Below, in pieces: positions 42,059-51,770 of a stretch of DNA of 64,000 nt. Each line of letters starts with the position of its first letter. Position 1 is the stretch's first letter. The notes under the pieces were generated by a model. The model was not told the DNA's origin and searched no databases. It saw only the letters and a list, made by a program, of their open reading frames with translations. The stretch comes from Rhodanobacter fulvus Jip2. Lineage in GTDB: Bacteria > Pseudomonadota > Gammaproteobacteria > Xanthomonadales > Rhodanobacteraceae. The stretch lies in contig NZ_AJXU01000075.1 of the NCBI RefSeq assembly GCF_000264315.1, positions 1 to 64,000 of the forward strand, given 5' to 3'. The translations under genes and the position numbers were made by a program.

Positions 42059-42823
42059 GTGCACCTGATCCCCCTACCGGCGCTTTCCGACAACTACATC
42101 TGGCTTCTTCATGACGACGCGGGCGATGCCATCGTGGTGGATCCGGGCGAGGCCCAGGTGGTCGAAGACGCACTGATCGCGAACGATCTGCAACTGCGCG
42201 CGATCCTGCTGACGCATCACCATCTGGACCACATCGGCGGTGCCGCGGCGTTGGCCGCGCAGCATGGCGTACCCGTCTACGCCCCCGACGACGGACGTAT
42301 CGCCGCGACCACGCATCCCGTCGCGGACGGCCAGCGTATCGAACTCGCGGCGCCCGGCATCGGATTCGACACCATCGCCATCCCTGGCCACACCCTGAGC
42401 CACGTCGCCTACCTCGGTGCGGGCATCGTGTTCTGTGGCGACACCTTGTTCAGTCTCGGATGTGGCCGCCTGTTCGAGGGTACGCCCGCGCAAATGCTGG
42501 CATCCCTGGACCACTTGTCGACGTTGCCGGAAGACACCCTGGTGTGCTGCGGCCACGAATACACCGAGGCCAACGGACGTTTTGCGCACACGGTCGAACC
42601 GGCCAATACCGCCCTCGCGGCCCGACGCCAGGAAGTGGATACGTTGCGAACCCAGGGGTTGCCCACCGTGCCGGTCTCCCTTGCCAGCGAGCTGGCCACC
42701 AATCCCTTCCTGCGGGTGGATAGCGACGACGTATCTGCCTGGTGCGAACGCCATGACGGCCGCGGCGACCGCGTTGCCCGCTTCGCCGCGTTGCGCCACG
42801 CCAAGAACACGTTCGCCGCATGA
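42059..42823 (+). CDS. gloB: Hydroxyacylglutathione hydrolase (glyoxalase II)
   Basis: 254-residue metallo-beta-lactamase-fold enzyme that hydrolyses S-lactoylglutathione to lactate and glutathione. Metal ligands: THHHLDHIGG, His in IPGHTLSHVAYL, Asp in FCGDTLFSLGCGRLFEG and His in CCGHEYTEANGRFA; the C-terminal glutathione-binding helices include NPFLRVDS. GTG at 42059 gives MHLIPLPALSDNYIW with GGAG six bases upstream; GTG at 42047 is less likely. Overlaps mltD by ATGA. Confidence 0.95.
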   Translation: MHLIPLPALSDNYIWLLHDDAGDAIVVDPGEAQVVEDALIANDLQLRAILLTHHHLDHIGGAAALAAQHGVPVYAPDDGRIAATTHPVADGQRIELAAPGIGFDTIAIPGHTLSHVAYLGAGIVFCGDTLFSLGCGRLFEGTPAQMLASLDHLSTLPEDTLVCCGHEYTEANGRFAHTVEPANTALAARRQEVDTLRTQGLPTVPVSLASELATNPFLRVDSDDVSAWCERHDGRGDRVARFAALRHAKNTFAA

Positions 42824-44010
42824 GTCGGCGGCTACTTCCGCTCACGCTGACGCTGGTGCTGACGGCCTGCGCCACCGGCCCTTCGCAAAAGACCCATCAT
42901 CCGGTGGTCACCACGCCGATTGCCACGGATGGCAGCCGCCTGCTCCCGCCATCGGAAACCGCGCCGCAAGCGCAGATCGATGTATGGCAACAACTGCGCA
43001 GCCGTTTTGAAATGGCCGATTGCGCGGCCGATCCGGCGATCACCGCCTGGGCCCGTACCTACACGCGTCATCCGAAGCAGTTCGAAAGCCAGTTGAGCGC
43101 GGTACTGCCGCGCCTGATCTATGTGCAACAGGTCGCCGACCACTACGACGTCGCCGGAGAGTTCGTGCTGCTGCCGTGGGTGGAAAGTCACTTCCAGCCC
43201 GTGCCAGGGCGACACCGGAATCGAGCTGCCGGCATGTGGCAGATCATGCCGGCCACGGCGGGCGCCATGGGGCTGCGTGTGGACGACAGCTACGACGGAC
43301 GCCTGGACGTACCCGCGGCGACGCACGCGGTCATGAAAGAATTGCAGCGATACCACCGGCGATTCAACGACTGGCGGCTCGCCGATTACGCGTTCAACGC
43401 GGGCGAATTCGCGGTGCGCAAGCTGGTGAAGAAACACGGCGCGCCCACCGAACTGCCGGCCATACCCGAGCTGCCGGTTCGCCGCGGGACTCGTGAACAT
43501 CTATCCAAACTGCTGGCCATTGCCTGCGTCGTGCGCGAACCGGCGCGATTCGGCGTGACCTTGCCGGCGCTGCCGCCCGAACGGCAACTGGTCAAGGTGC
43601 CGGTCGATCAATCCTTGTCGATCACGGATGCGGCCAGCCACGCGGGGATGTCGGTCGATCGCTTCAAACACCTCAATGCGGCCTTCCGCAGCGACACCAT
43701 CGATGCCCAGGCGGCGTCCTACCTGGTGCTGCCTGCGAAGCACGTACGGCAATTTCGCACCGCACTGGTCAACGAGGCCTCCACCGCAGACGCGGACCGT
43801 GAGCCGGCCGCATCGCTTTCGCCGGGTAGCGCAGACAACAGTCAGCCATCGGCCACATCACCGCGCCACCACACGGTCCGCTCCGGCGACAGCCTCTGGG
43901 GCATTGCCCGCCACTACTCGGTCAGCGTCGACCAACTGCGGAGCTGGAACCACCTGCGCGGACAGTCGATCAAGCCTGGTCTGGTGCTGAAAGTGGGCAG
44001 CGCCCACTGA
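42820..44010 (+). CDS. mltD: Membrane-bound lytic transglycosylase D-like lipoprotein
   Basis: 396-residue outer-membrane lipoprotein that cleaves peptidoglycan. Lipobox LTAC ends the signal peptide. The SLT domain (about 105-210) has catalytic Glu in LPWVESHF and RAAGMWQIMPATAGAMGL and YAFNAGEFAVRKL. After a degenerate LysM-like region (VKVPVDQSLSITDAASHAGMSVDRFKHLN) comes one clear C-terminal LysM (HTVRSGDSLWGIARHYSVSVDQLRSWN). Coupled to gloB by a 4-base overlap; the gloB-mltD pairing matches E. coli. Confidence 0.92.
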   Translation: MSRRLLPLTLTLVLTACATGPSQKTHHPVVTTPIATDGSRLLPPSETAPQAQIDVWQQLRSRFEMADCAADPAITAWARTYTRHPKQFESQLSAVLPRLIYVQQVADHYDVAGEFVLLPWVESHFQPVPGRHRNRAAGMWQIMPATAGAMGLRVDDSYDGRLDVPAATHAVMKELQRYHRRFNDWRLADYAFNAGEFAVRKLVKKHGAPTELPAIPELPVRRGTREHLSKLLAIACVVREPARFGVTLPALPPERQLVKVPVDQSLSITDAASHAGMSVDRFKHLNAAFRSDTIDAQAASYLVLPAKHVRQFRTALVNEASTADADREPAASLSPGSADNSQPSATSPRHHTVRSGDSLWGIARHYSVSVDQLRSWNHLRGQSIKPGLVLKVGSAH

Positions 44011-44093
44011 GTGGACGATCCACATCGCGGCTGGCCGAGCGCGCAAGCCACCATCGGCGGCGACCGGCCTGCCGCCCAACAAACGACACCACG

Positions 44094-44119
44094 AAAAAGG
44101 CGGCCAATGGCCGCCTTTT
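44094..44119. terminator. Bidirectional terminator between mltD and ppiD
   Basis: AAAAGGCGGCC (44095-44105), loop AAT, GGCCGCCTTTT (44109-44119): an 11-bp stem with A and T tracts on both sides, between the convergent mltD and ppiD genes. Confidence 0.9.
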
Positions 44120-44174
44120 CATTTTCGAACTTTTCCACTACCGGCCTGGTCTCGCGGCAAGGCTGCGAATCAGG

Positions 44175-46079
44175 TTACAGGCGTTCCTTGTTGATCTTGA
44201 TCTCGGTCCGCGACCGCAAAATCTCGATCAGTTCGCTCGTCGCTTCGGCACCGTAGGCTTGCGCCATCTGCTGACGCAGCGACTCACGCTGGTCGGCTGT
44301 CACGTCGGACAGATCACCGGGCTGCACCTTGTCCAGCGCGAGCAAAGCGTAGACGCCCTTGCCCATATCGACCGAGGCGTACTGCGGCTTGCCGTCGGCC
44401 GGATGCGGCAAGAGGAACGCGTGGTCACGGATCGATGGCGGCAGATCAGCCTGGACGCGCAGCGCATTCTTGACGGCGGTCACATCGAGCTTCGAGGAAG
44501 CGGCCACGTCCTCCATCGAATCGCCCTTCTGCAAGCGCGCCAGCAACGCCTGCGCCTGCGTCTTCGCTTCAGCGGCGACACGCTCATCGATGATGCGATC
44601 GTGTACGTCGCCACGTACGTCGGCCAAGGCCCGCGGCGTCGACGGCAGGTGTTTGTCGACGTGGATCACCACCGAGTGGTCGCCACCCAGGTCGATCAGA
44701 CCCGAATTGTTGCCCTGCGCCAGCACGTCATCCGAAAACGCGGCGGCGACAACCTTGGGATTGGCCGCGACGCCTTCACCACCCGCGCGGGAAAACAGGG
44801 GTGTTTCCTTGATCGGCAGCTTCAGCGCCTCGGAAGCGGGCTCCAGCGAGGACGGATTCTGATACGTGTTGTCGGAAAGCTTGCCGGCCACTTCGTTGTA
44901 AAGCCGATCCTTGTCCGCCGCCGTCGCCTCTTTCACCAGCGTGTCGCGCACCTCCTCGAACGGCTTGGCGTCGCCGCTGCGGACATCACGCAACCAGATG
45001 ATGTGGTAACCCTCCGGCGACAACACGGGCTTGGATATCTGGCCCTTGGTCATGGCGAGCATGGCCGACTCGAACGCCGGATTGGTCACACCCCGCTCCA
45101 GCCAGCCCAGGTCGCCGCCCTGGCGCTTGGAGCCCAGGTCCTGCGAATCCTTTCGGGCCAGCTCGGCAAAATCCTCGGGGGTCGCGTGGGCGGCAATATC
45201 GTTGGCCTTGGCCAGGGCGGCCTTTTGCTGCTCAGGCGTGGCGTTGGCGGGCACGTCGATGAGGATGTGCGAAACCAGGCGTTGCTCCGGCTGCACGAAG
45301 CGCTGCTTCTCATCGGCATAGCGCTTGCGCAGTTCCTCGTCGCTGGGTGCCGATGCCGACGCGAGATCCGCGCCATTCACTTCGATGTATTTCACCGAAA
45401 CACGCTCGGGGTCCGTGTAGTCGGCCAGATGCGCCTTATAGTAGGCGTCGATCTGCTCATCGGTCACCTTGGCGTCGGAAATCGTCGGACGCGGCAACAG
45501 GAAATAACGGACATCGCGACGCTGCATACGCAGCGCCAGGAAACGTTCGGCGTCGGCCGCGGGAATGATGGTGCTGGCATCGATGGCGCGTGGAAGCAAC
45601 TGCACGGCCAGATCGGAGCGAACCTCGGCCTCGAACATCTCGGGCGTCTTGCGCTGGCTGGCCAGCACCGCGCTGTAGGACGTCGGGTCGAAATGACCAT
45701 CGACCTGGAACGCCGGGATGGATGCGATGTAATCACGCACGGCCTGGTCGGACACCGTCAGGCCGAAATCATCGTTGGCCTTGAGCAGCAGCTGCTGGTC
45801 GATCATCGAATTCAGCACGCGCAGCTTCATTTCCGGCTTTTCGAAAATGCTGGTGTCGAACTGATCGCCCTGCTCCGCGTTGGCGCGCTGCCGCAACAGG
45901 TTCAGCCGATCCTGCATGTCGTTCTGGCTGATCTCATGCTTGCCGACCTTCGCCACCGACATGTCGCTACTGGACGTCAGGTAGCCTTCCATGCCGAAAA
46001 ACGACATGGCGAAAACGGAAATGCCCAGAAGGATGATGGCTGGCCATCCATGCATTTTGTTACGCATTGCCTGCAGCAT
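44175..46079 (-). CDS. ppiD: Peptidyl-prolyl cis-trans isomerase D (PpiD)
   Basis: 634-residue periplasmic folding factor anchored by one N-terminal transmembrane helix (about 12-33, WPAIILLGISVFAMSFFGMEGYL). A SurA/PpiD N-terminal chaperone region (LNLLRQRANAEQ ... LNSMIDQQLLLKAND) is followed by a parvulin domain (about 260-365; VSHILIDVPANA, AHATPEDFAELARKDSQD, GGDLGWLERG) and a C-terminal region. Start MLQAMRNKMHGW at 46079. It is the last gene of the tig-clpPX-lon-hupB-ppiD block; two tRNA genes and a terminator separate it from hupB, so it needs its own promoter. Confidence 0.94.
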   Translation of the reverse strand: MLQAMRNKMHGWPAIILLGISVFAMSFFGMEGYLTSSSDMSVAKVGKHEISQNDMQDRLNLLRQRANAEQGDQFDTSIFEKPEMKLRVLNSMIDQQLLLKANDDFGLTVSDQAVRDYIASIPAFQVDGHFDPTSYSAVLASQRKTPEMFEAEVRSDLAVQLLPRAIDASTIIPAADAERFLALRMQRRDVRYFLLPRPTISDAKVTDEQIDAYYKAHLADYTDPERVSVKYIEVNGADLASASAPSDEELRKRYADEKQRFVQPEQRLVSHILIDVPANATPEQQKAALAKANDIAAHATPEDFAELARKDSQDLGSKRQGGDLGWLERGVTNPAFESAMLAMTKGQISKPVLSPEGYHIIWLRDVRSGDAKPFEEVRDTLVKEATAADKDRLYNEVAGKLSDNTYQNPSSLEPASEALKLPIKETPLFSRAGGEGVAANPKVVAAAFSDDVLAQGNNSGLIDLGGDHSVVIHVDKHLPSTPRALADVRGDVHDRIIDERVAAEAKTQAQALLARLQKGDSMEDVAASSKLDVTAVKNALRVQADLPPSIRDHAFLLPHPADGKPQYASVDMGKGVYALLALDKVQPGDLSDVTADQRESLRQQMAQAYGAEATSELIEILRSRTEIKINKERL

Positions 46080-46213
46080 TGAAATCTTCCCGCAACGTGG
46101 TTGTAGGCGCATGAAGCGCGATGCGAACACCAGGCTACCCCCGCGTGCGATGCCACAAGAACATCAATCACGCACCGCCTGATGATCAGCCTCGCCTTGA
46201 CGAAGCCTTGTGC

Positions 46214-46245
46214 CAAAAAACAAGGGCGCCACACGGGCGCCCTTG
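46214..46245 (-). terminator. Terminator after tRNA-Asp (hupB-tRNA unit)
   Basis: CAAGGGCGCC (46221-46230) pairs with GGCGCCCTTG (46236-46245); on the minus strand T6GG follows (complement of 46214-46220). It lies 7 bases past the tRNA-Asp CCA end. Confidence 0.9.
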
Positions 46246-46252
46246 TGAACTG

Positions 46253-46329
46253 TGGCGGAGCGGACGGGACTCGAACCCGCGACCTCCGGCGTGACAGGCC
46301 AGCATTCTAACCAGCTGAACTACCGCTCC
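46253..46329 (-). tRNA. tRNA-Asp (GTC), copy 2
   Basis: 77-nt cloverleaf with encoded CCA; identical to the copy at 34775-34851 except one D-arm base. Seven bases after tRNA-Val on the same strand. Confidence 0.97.
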
Positions 46330-46336
46330 GCATTTC

Positions 46337-46411
<75 letters not shown>

Positions 46412-46430
46412 GGAACCAAGCGTCAGCCGC

Positions 46431-46703
46431 TTAGTTTAGGGCATCCTTCAGGGTCTTGCCAGCCTTGAACGCCGGCACTTTCGACGCCTGGATCTGGATC
46501 ATTTCGTTGGTCCGCGGGTTGCGACCCGTACGGGCAGCACGCGCACGCACGGTGAAAGTACCGAATCCGACGACAGAAACGTCTTCGCCGCTCTTGAGCG
46601 TCTTCTGCACGGTCTCGAAGAACGCTTCGAGCGCGCGGGTTGCATCGGCCTTGGTCAGTTCGGCCTTTTCGGCGATGGCGTTGATCAGATCGGTTTTATT
46701 CAT
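46431..46703 (-). CDS. hupB: DNA-binding protein HU-beta
   Basis: 90-residue nucleoid protein. [27 protein letters not shown] and the DNA-binding arm [26 protein letters not shown] are the HU signature; ends KTLKDALN. Bends and compacts DNA as a dimer. Downstream of lon in the conserved lon-hupB-ppiD order; followed at once by two tRNA genes. Confidence 0.97.
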   Translation of the reverse strand: MNKTDLINAIAEKAELTKADATRALEAFFETVQKTLKSGEDVSVVGFGTFTVRARAARTGRNPRTNEMIQIQASKVPAFKAGKTLKDALN

Positions 46704-46835
46704 TGAAAAGCTCCTAGTTTTCGACCGACGCGGTTCGTTTTCGACGAAACAACGCCAGCGTGGATGATTGGCTCGCGCCAGGTGCCGTGTCGCAACAGGA
46801 ATCGCCGCGGTGGGCATGAAATCTGCGGTTCCACC

Positions 46836-46865
46836 TTTATACCAGTGCGTTGCCGAACTTCGCAA
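46836..46865 (-). promoter_or_regulatory. Putative sigma-70 promoter of hupB
   Basis: On the minus strand TTGCGA (complement of 46860-46865) precedes TATAAA (complement of 46836-46841) by 18 bases. It lies about 130 bases upstream of the hupB ATG inside the 301-base lon-hupB gap (46704-47004). The rest of that gap shows only a short hairpin, CGATGC/GCATCG, near 46932-46951, which may belong to the lon 3' end. Confidence 0.55.
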
Positions 46866-47004
46866 CACAAGTCATGGCAAGCGTTTTCGCGGAAATACAG
46901 CGCACGAAACGACGCGTAAAGCAAACAGCGAACGATGCCGATTCAGCATCGTCCGCCGTCACGTCAGGTGAACAGGAGCCGGCCCATGGAGACCGGCCAA
47001 CAAC

Positions 47005-49488
47005 TCAATGCGTACGCGAATGGACCTCGGCACCGTCCTCCGCCGACGCCCCTTCCTTGGACGCGTGAGCCTCCTCGGAATCGACCGCCTGGCTGGGCTG
47101 CAACGGACGCTCCAACGCGATGTCGAGCACCTCGTCGATCCAGCGCACCGGATGGATCTCCAGCGACGTGGTGATGTTGGCCGGCATGTCGACGAGATCC
47201 TTCTTGTTGTCTTCGGGAATGATCACCGTGGTGATGCCGCCACGAAGCGCCGCCAGCAGTTTTTCCTTCAGCCCGCCAATCGGCAGTACGCGCCCACGCA
47301 AGGTGATTTCACCAGTCATGGCCACTTCCGAACGCACCGGTATCTTGGTGAGGGCGGACACCAGCGCGGTGCACATTGCCACGCCGGCACTGGGGCCATC
47401 CTTGGGCGTGGCGCCCTCCGGCACGTGGATGTGCACGTCGAGCTTCTGGTGGAACTCGGGATCGATGCCGAGCTGATCCACGCGCGCGCGCACCACCGAC
47501 AGCGCCGCCTGGATCGACTCCTTCATGACGTCACCGAGTTGCCCGGTATTCACCAACCGCCCCTTGCCGGGAACAATCGATGCCTCGATGCTGAGCAGCT
47601 CGCCGCCGACCTGTGTCCAGGCCAGCCCCGTGACCAGGCCGATCTCGTTCTGGATTTCCTTGCGGCCGAAATCGAAACGGCGAACGCCGAGGTAATGATC
47701 CAGATTCGCCGACGTCACTTCGACACCGGCGGCGGCTTTCTTCTGGGGCTTCGCGCTTTTTGTTTTCGCCTTCCTGGCCCTGGTTACTTCACCCAGGGTC
47801 AGCTCCTTGACTACCTTGCGGCAGATCTTCGAGATCTCGCGCTCGAGGTTGCGCACGCCGGACTCGCGCGTGTAGTAGCGCACGATGTCCCGCAACGCCT
47901 CCTCGTCCACGTGCAGTTCCTCGGGCTTGAGGCCGTTCGCCTTCAACTGCTTGGCAAGCAGATACCGCTGCGCGATCCCCAGCTTCTCATCCTCGGTATA
48001 ACCGGGAATGCGAATGACCTCCATGCGATCGAGCAAGGGGCCGGGAATGTTCAGCGAGTTGGCGGTGGCGATCCACATCACCTCGGACAGGTCGAAATCG
48101 ACTTCAAGGTAGTGGTCGTTGAAGGCGTGATTCTGTTCCGGGTCGAGCACTTCGAGCAACGCAGACGACGGGTCGCCGCGGAAGTCCATCGACATCTTGT
48201 CGATCTCGTCCAGCATGAACAGCGGATTGCGGGTGCCGACCTTGGTCAGGTTCTGAACGATGCGACCCGGCATGGAGCCGATGTAGGTACGTCGATGGCC
48301 ACGGATCTCGGCCTCGTCACGCACGCCACCCAGACTCATCCGCACGAACTTGCGGTTGGTGGCCTTCGCGATCGACTGGCCCAGGGAGGTCTTGCCCACA
48401 CCCGGCGGACCGACCAGGCACAGGATCGGACCCTTCATCGTGGCCACGCGCTGTTGCACCGCCAGGTATTCGAGGATGCGGTCCTTGACCTTTTCCAGCC
48501 CGAAGTGATCGGCGTCCAGCACTTCCTGCGCCATGCGCAGATCCTTGTGCACCTTGCTGCGTTTCTTCCACGGCACGCCGACCAGCCAGTCGAGGTAGTT
48601 GCGCACCACCGTCGCTTCCGCCGACATCGGTGACATCTGCTTCAGCTTGCCAAACTCCTGCCGCGCCTTGGTCAGCACAGCCTTGGGCATGCCGGCATTT
48701 TCGATCTTCTTCTGCAGCTCCTCGATTTCGTTGGTGCCCTCTTCGTTGTCACCCAGTTCCTTCTGGATGGCTTTCATCTGTTCGTTGAGGTAGTACTCGC
48801 GCTGGCTCTTTTCCATCTGGGTCTTGACCCGGCCGCGGATGCGCTTCTCCACCTGCTGCAGATCCATCTCGCTGTCGACCAGGCCGATGAGCAGCTCCAG
48901 CCGTTGCGCCACATCGGCGGTTTCAAGCACCTTCTGCTTGTCGGCCATGCGCACGGAAAGATGCGCGGCGATGGAGTCGGCGACGCGCGACGGCTCCTCG
49001 ATGCCGGACAGGCTGGCCAGCACTTCGGGCGGAAGCTTGCGGCTCTGCTTGACGAGCTGCTCGAACAACGAGATCAGCGTGCGCGACACCACGTCAAGCT
49101 CGCGCTCCTTGGCGTTGTACACGGGCTCAATCGTGCGTGAACGCGCCACCAGCATGCCGTCGGCCTCCCGACAGTCCTCGATGGTGACCCGCGACTGGCC
49201 TTCGACCAGCACCTTGACCGTGCCATCAGGCAGCTTGAGCAGCTGCAGCACGCCCGCCAGCGTGCCAACCGTGTGCAGGTCGGCGGCTTCCGGATCGTCG
49301 ATATCCGGACTCTTCTGCGCTACCAGCAGAATCTGACGTTCGCCTTCCATGGCGCGCTCGAGCGCGCGCATCGATTTGTCGCGGCCGACAAACAATGGAA
49401 TGACCATGTGCGGATACACCACCACGTCGCGCAACGGCAGCACGGGCAGCGCATCCAGCAATTCGGTTTTACGGACGGTCTTGGCCAT
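47005..49488 (-). CDS. lon: ATP-dependent protease Lon
   Basis: 827-residue AAA+ serine protease degrading misfolded and regulatory proteins. N-terminal LAN domain ([23 protein letters not shown]), Walker [10 protein letters not shown] (near 359), Walker [10 protein letters not shown], and protease dyad Ser in [11 protein letters not shown] (near 699) and Lys in [15 protein letters not shown] Lys/Ala-rich insert ([20 protein letters not shown], around 592-611) joins the ATPase to the protease domain and explains the extra length over E. coli (784). ATG 49488 gives [12 protein letters not shown]. Separated from clpX by a terminator. Confidence 0.97.
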   Translation of the reverse strand: MAKTVRKTELLDALPVLPLRDVVVYPHMVIPLFVGRDKSMRALERAMEGERQILLVAQKSPDIDDPEAADLHTVGTLAGVLQLLKLPDGTVKVLVEGQSRVTIEDCREADGMLVARSRTIEPVYNAKERELDVVSRTLISLFEQLVKQSRKLPPEVLASLSGIEEPSRVADSIAAHLSVRMADKQKVLETADVAQRLELLIGLVDSEMDLQQVEKRIRGRVKTQMEKSQREYYLNEQMKAIQKELGDNEEGTNEIEELQKKIENAGMPKAVLTKARQEFGKLKQMSPMSAEATVVRNYLDWLVGVPWKKRSKVHKDLRMAQEVLDADHFGLEKVKDRILEYLAVQQRVATMKGPILCLVGPPGVGKTSLGQSIAKATNRKFVRMSLGGVRDEAEIRGHRRTYIGSMPGRIVQNLTKVGTRNPLFMLDEIDKMSMDFRGDPSSALLEVLDPEQNHAFNDHYLEVDFDLSEVMWIATANSLNIPGPLLDRMEVIRIPGYTEDEKLGIAQRYLLAKQLKANGLKPEELHVDEEALRDIVRYYTRESGVRNLEREISKICRKVVKELTLGEVTRARKAKTKSAKPQKKAAAGVEVTSANLDHYLGVRRFDFGRKEIQNEIGLVTGLAWTQVGGELLSIEASIVPGKGRLVNTGQLGDVMKESIQAALSVVRARVDQLGIDPEFHQKLDVHIHVPEGATPKDGPSAGVAMCTALVSALTKIPVRSEVAMTGEITLRGRVLPIGGLKEKLLAALRGGITTVIIPEDNKKDLVDMPANITTSLEIHPVRWIDEVLDIALERPLQPSQAVDSEEAHASKEGASAEDGAEVHSRTH

Positions 49489-49600
49489 CGAAAAATAGTT
49501 CCTGGTGAATCGACATACGGGCTCTGACACTGCGCCGGGACCCATGACACGTCAAGTGGAGGCATCCGGCGCGATGCACAAGGTTTCCATGCCGCCGTAC

Positions 49601-49633
49601 CCAAAAAAATGGCCCCGGTAACTCACCGGGGCC
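49601..49633 (-). terminator. Rho-independent terminator of clpX
   Basis: GGCCCCGGT (49611-49619), loop AACTC, ACCGGGGCC (49625-49633); on the minus strand followed by ATTTTTTTGG. It separates clpPX from lon. Confidence 0.9.
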
Positions 49634-49656
49634 GCCTTTTTCCCACAGGGCATCGA

Positions 49657-50949
49657 TCAGGCTGCGTCGTTACCGTCGCTGGCCACGCGCTGCTGCAGGT
49701 TGCCACGATAAATCAGGTAAGGCTCGGCCTGGCCGTTGATCACCGCGTCATCCACCACGACCTTGCTCACGTGTTCCAGCGAGGGTAGCTCGTACATGGT
49801 CTCCAGCAGCACCTGTTCGAGGATGGTGCGCAAGCCACGGGCGCCGGTCTTGCGCTTGAGCGCCTTCTTGGCGATCGCCTGCAACGCCTCGGGGCGGAAC
49901 TCCAGCTCCACCTCTTCCATCTCGAACAGCTTCTTGAACTGCTTGGTGACGGCGTTCTTCGGTTCGGTGAGGATTTTCACCAAAGCCGCCTCGTCCAGCT
50001 CGTCGAGCGTGGCGACCACCGGAAGGCGTCCCACGAACTCGGGAATCAGGCCGAACCGCACCAGATCCTCGGGCTCGACATCAGCGAGCACCTTGCCGAG
50101 GTTCTCGGTGCGCTCCTTGCTGCGCACCTCCGCCGAGAAGCCGATACCGGTGGTCTCCGAGCGCTGCTGGATGACTTTCTCCAGCCCGGCAAAGGCGCCG
50201 CCGCAAATGAACAGGATGTTCTTGGTGTCGACCTGCAGGAATTCCTGCTGCGGATGCTTGCGCCCGCCCTGCGGCGGTACCGAGGCGAGCGTGCCCTCGA
50301 TCAGCTTCAACAAGGCCTGCTGCACGCCCTCACCCGAGACATCGCGGGTGATCGACGGGTTTTCGCTCTTGCGCGAGATCTTGTCGATCTCATCGATATA
50401 GACGATGCCCGACTGCGCCTTCTCCACGTCGTAGTCGCACTTCTGCAACAGCTTCTGGATGATGTTCTCGACATCCTCGCCCACATAGCCCGCTTCGGTC
50501 AGCGTCGTGGCGTCGGCGATCGTGAATGGCACGTTGAGCAGGCGCGCCAGCGTTTCGGCCAGCAACGTCTTGCCCGAGCCGGTGGGGCCGATCAACAGGA
50601 TGTTGGATTTGCCCAGCTCGATGTCGTCGCTTTTCTGGCGCGACTCGATCCGCTTGTAGTGGTTGTACACCGCCACCGCCAGCGCCTTCTTGGCGCGCGA
50701 CTGGCCCACCACGTACTGGTCCAGCGACTCACGGATCTCGCGCGGCTTGGGCAACTGGGTGCGGCCCGAAGCGGCCTTTTCCTCAAGCTCCTCGCGGATG
50801 ATGTCGTTGCACAACTCGACGCATTCGTCACAGATGAATACGGATGGGCCCGCAATCAGCTTGCGCACTTCATGCTGGCTCTTGCCACAGAAGGAGCAAT
50901 AGAGAATCTTGCCGCTGTCGCTGGAACGCCCCTGCCGGTCGTCACTCAT
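49657..50949 (-). CDS. clpX: ATP-dependent Clp protease ATP-binding subunit ClpX
   Basis: 430-residue unfoldase that feeds substrates to ClpP. N-terminal zinc-binding domain with CSFCGKSQ and CDEC (two CxxC pairs), Walker A GPTGSGKT (near 120), Walker [11 protein letters not shown], the ClpP-binding loop IGF in [11 protein letters not shown] and sensor-2 TGARGLR. ATG 50949 ([12 protein letters not shown]) is used. Downstream of clpP after 109 bases that hold a strong hairpin. Confidence 0.97.
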   Translation of the reverse strand: MSDDRQGRSSDSGKILYCSFCGKSQHEVRKLIAGPSVFICDECVELCNDIIREELEEKAASGRTQLPKPREIRESLDQYVVGQSRAKKALAVAVYNHYKRIESRQKSDDIELGKSNILLIGPTGSGKTLLAETLARLLNVPFTIADATTLTEAGYVGEDVENIIQKLLQKCDYDVEKAQSGIVYIDEIDKISRKSENPSITRDVSGEGVQQALLKLIEGTLASVPPQGGRKHPQQEFLQVDTKNILFICGGAFAGLEKVIQQRSETTGIGFSAEVRSKERTENLGKVLADVEPEDLVRFGLIPEFVGRLPVVATLDELDEAALVKILTEPKNAVTKQFKKLFEMEEVELEFRPEALQAIAKKALKRKTGARGLRTILEQVLLETMYELPSLEHVSKVVVDDAVINGQAEPYLIYRGNLQQRVASDGNDAA

Positions 50950-50996
50950 ACTTTCGATCCCGCTGGTCAATCTGAATGCGTCGCGAGAATACCACA

Positions 50997-51028
50997 GGGC
51001 TCCGCGTCTGCCTGCAGACGCGGAGCCC
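50997..51028. repeat. 14-bp perfect hairpin between clpP and clpX
   Basis: GGGCTCCGCGTCTG (50997-51010) pairs exactly with CAGACGCGGAGCCC (51015-51028) around a 4-base loop. No T-tract follows on the minus strand, so it is unlikely to be a full terminator; a processing or stability element that sets the clpP:clpX ratio is more plausible. Confidence 0.75.
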
Positions 51029-51058
51029 CACTCGTGACAGTAAGGTTGGTGCTGGGAA

Positions 51059-51688
51059 TCAGGCCGATTTCACCGTTTCGCCGGCGCGCTTTTCCAGCAC
51101 CTCGTCGATCAGGCCGTAAGTCTTGGCTTCGTTCGCGTCCATGAAGCGGTCGCGTTCCATGTCCAGCTCGATTTTCGCCAGCGGCTGACCGGTGTGTTCC
51201 GCGTACAACTTGTTCAGGCGTTCGCGCACATACAGGATTTCCCGCGCCTGGATCTCGATGTCGGTCGCCTGGCCCTGCGCGCCGCCGGACGGCTGATGGA
51301 TCATGACGCGGGAGTTGGGAAGCGCATAACGCTTGCCCTTGGCGCCGGCCATCAACAGGAAGGAACCCATGCTGCAGGCCTGGCCGATGCACATCGTGCT
51401 GACGCTCGGCTTGATGAACTGCATGGTGTCGTAGATCGCCAGGCCGGCCGTGACCGCGCCGCCAGGACTGTTGATGTAGAACTGGATGTCCTTGTCGGGG
51501 TTCTCCGACTCCAGGAACAGCATCTGCGCAACCAGCAGGTTGGCCACCTGGTCATTGACCTCGCCAACCAGGAAAATCACGCGCTCTTTCAACAGGCGTG
51601 AATAGATGTCGTAGGAGCGCTCGCCACGGGCCGTCTGCTCGACGACCATCGGTACCAAATTGAGGTTCTGGATCTGATCCATGGCCAT
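51059..51688 (-). CDS. clpP: ATP-dependent Clp protease proteolytic subunit ClpP
   Basis: 209-residue tetradecameric serine peptidase. Catalytic Ser in [11 protein letters not shown], His in [14 protein letters not shown] and Asp in [18 protein letters not shown]. The propeptide-like N-terminus ([33 protein letters not shown]) is standard. GGAGAG precedes the ATG. It lies 82 bases downstream of tig. Confidence 0.97.
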   Translation of the reverse strand: MAMDQIQNLNLVPMVVEQTARGERSYDIYSRLLKERVIFLVGEVNDQVANLLVAQMLFLESENPDKDIQFYINSPGGAVTAGLAIYDTMQFIKPSVSTMCIGQACSMGSFLLMAGAKGKRYALPNSRVMIHQPSGGAQGQATDIEIQAREILYVRERLNKLYAEHTGQPLAKIELDMERDRFMDANEAKTYGLIDEVLEKRAGETVKSA

Positions 51689-51770
51689 TAGCAGCTCTCC
51701 GGGTGATGTGCCTGACAGTATGGCATCCGGCCCGATACATCAGGGCCGGACTGGAACGGTACCGGTGGAA

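Noticed and set aside
49489-49600. Heat-shock (sigma-32) promoter upstream of lon
   Set aside because: A CTTGA-like box is present, but no CCCCAT-type -10 at a proper distance was found.
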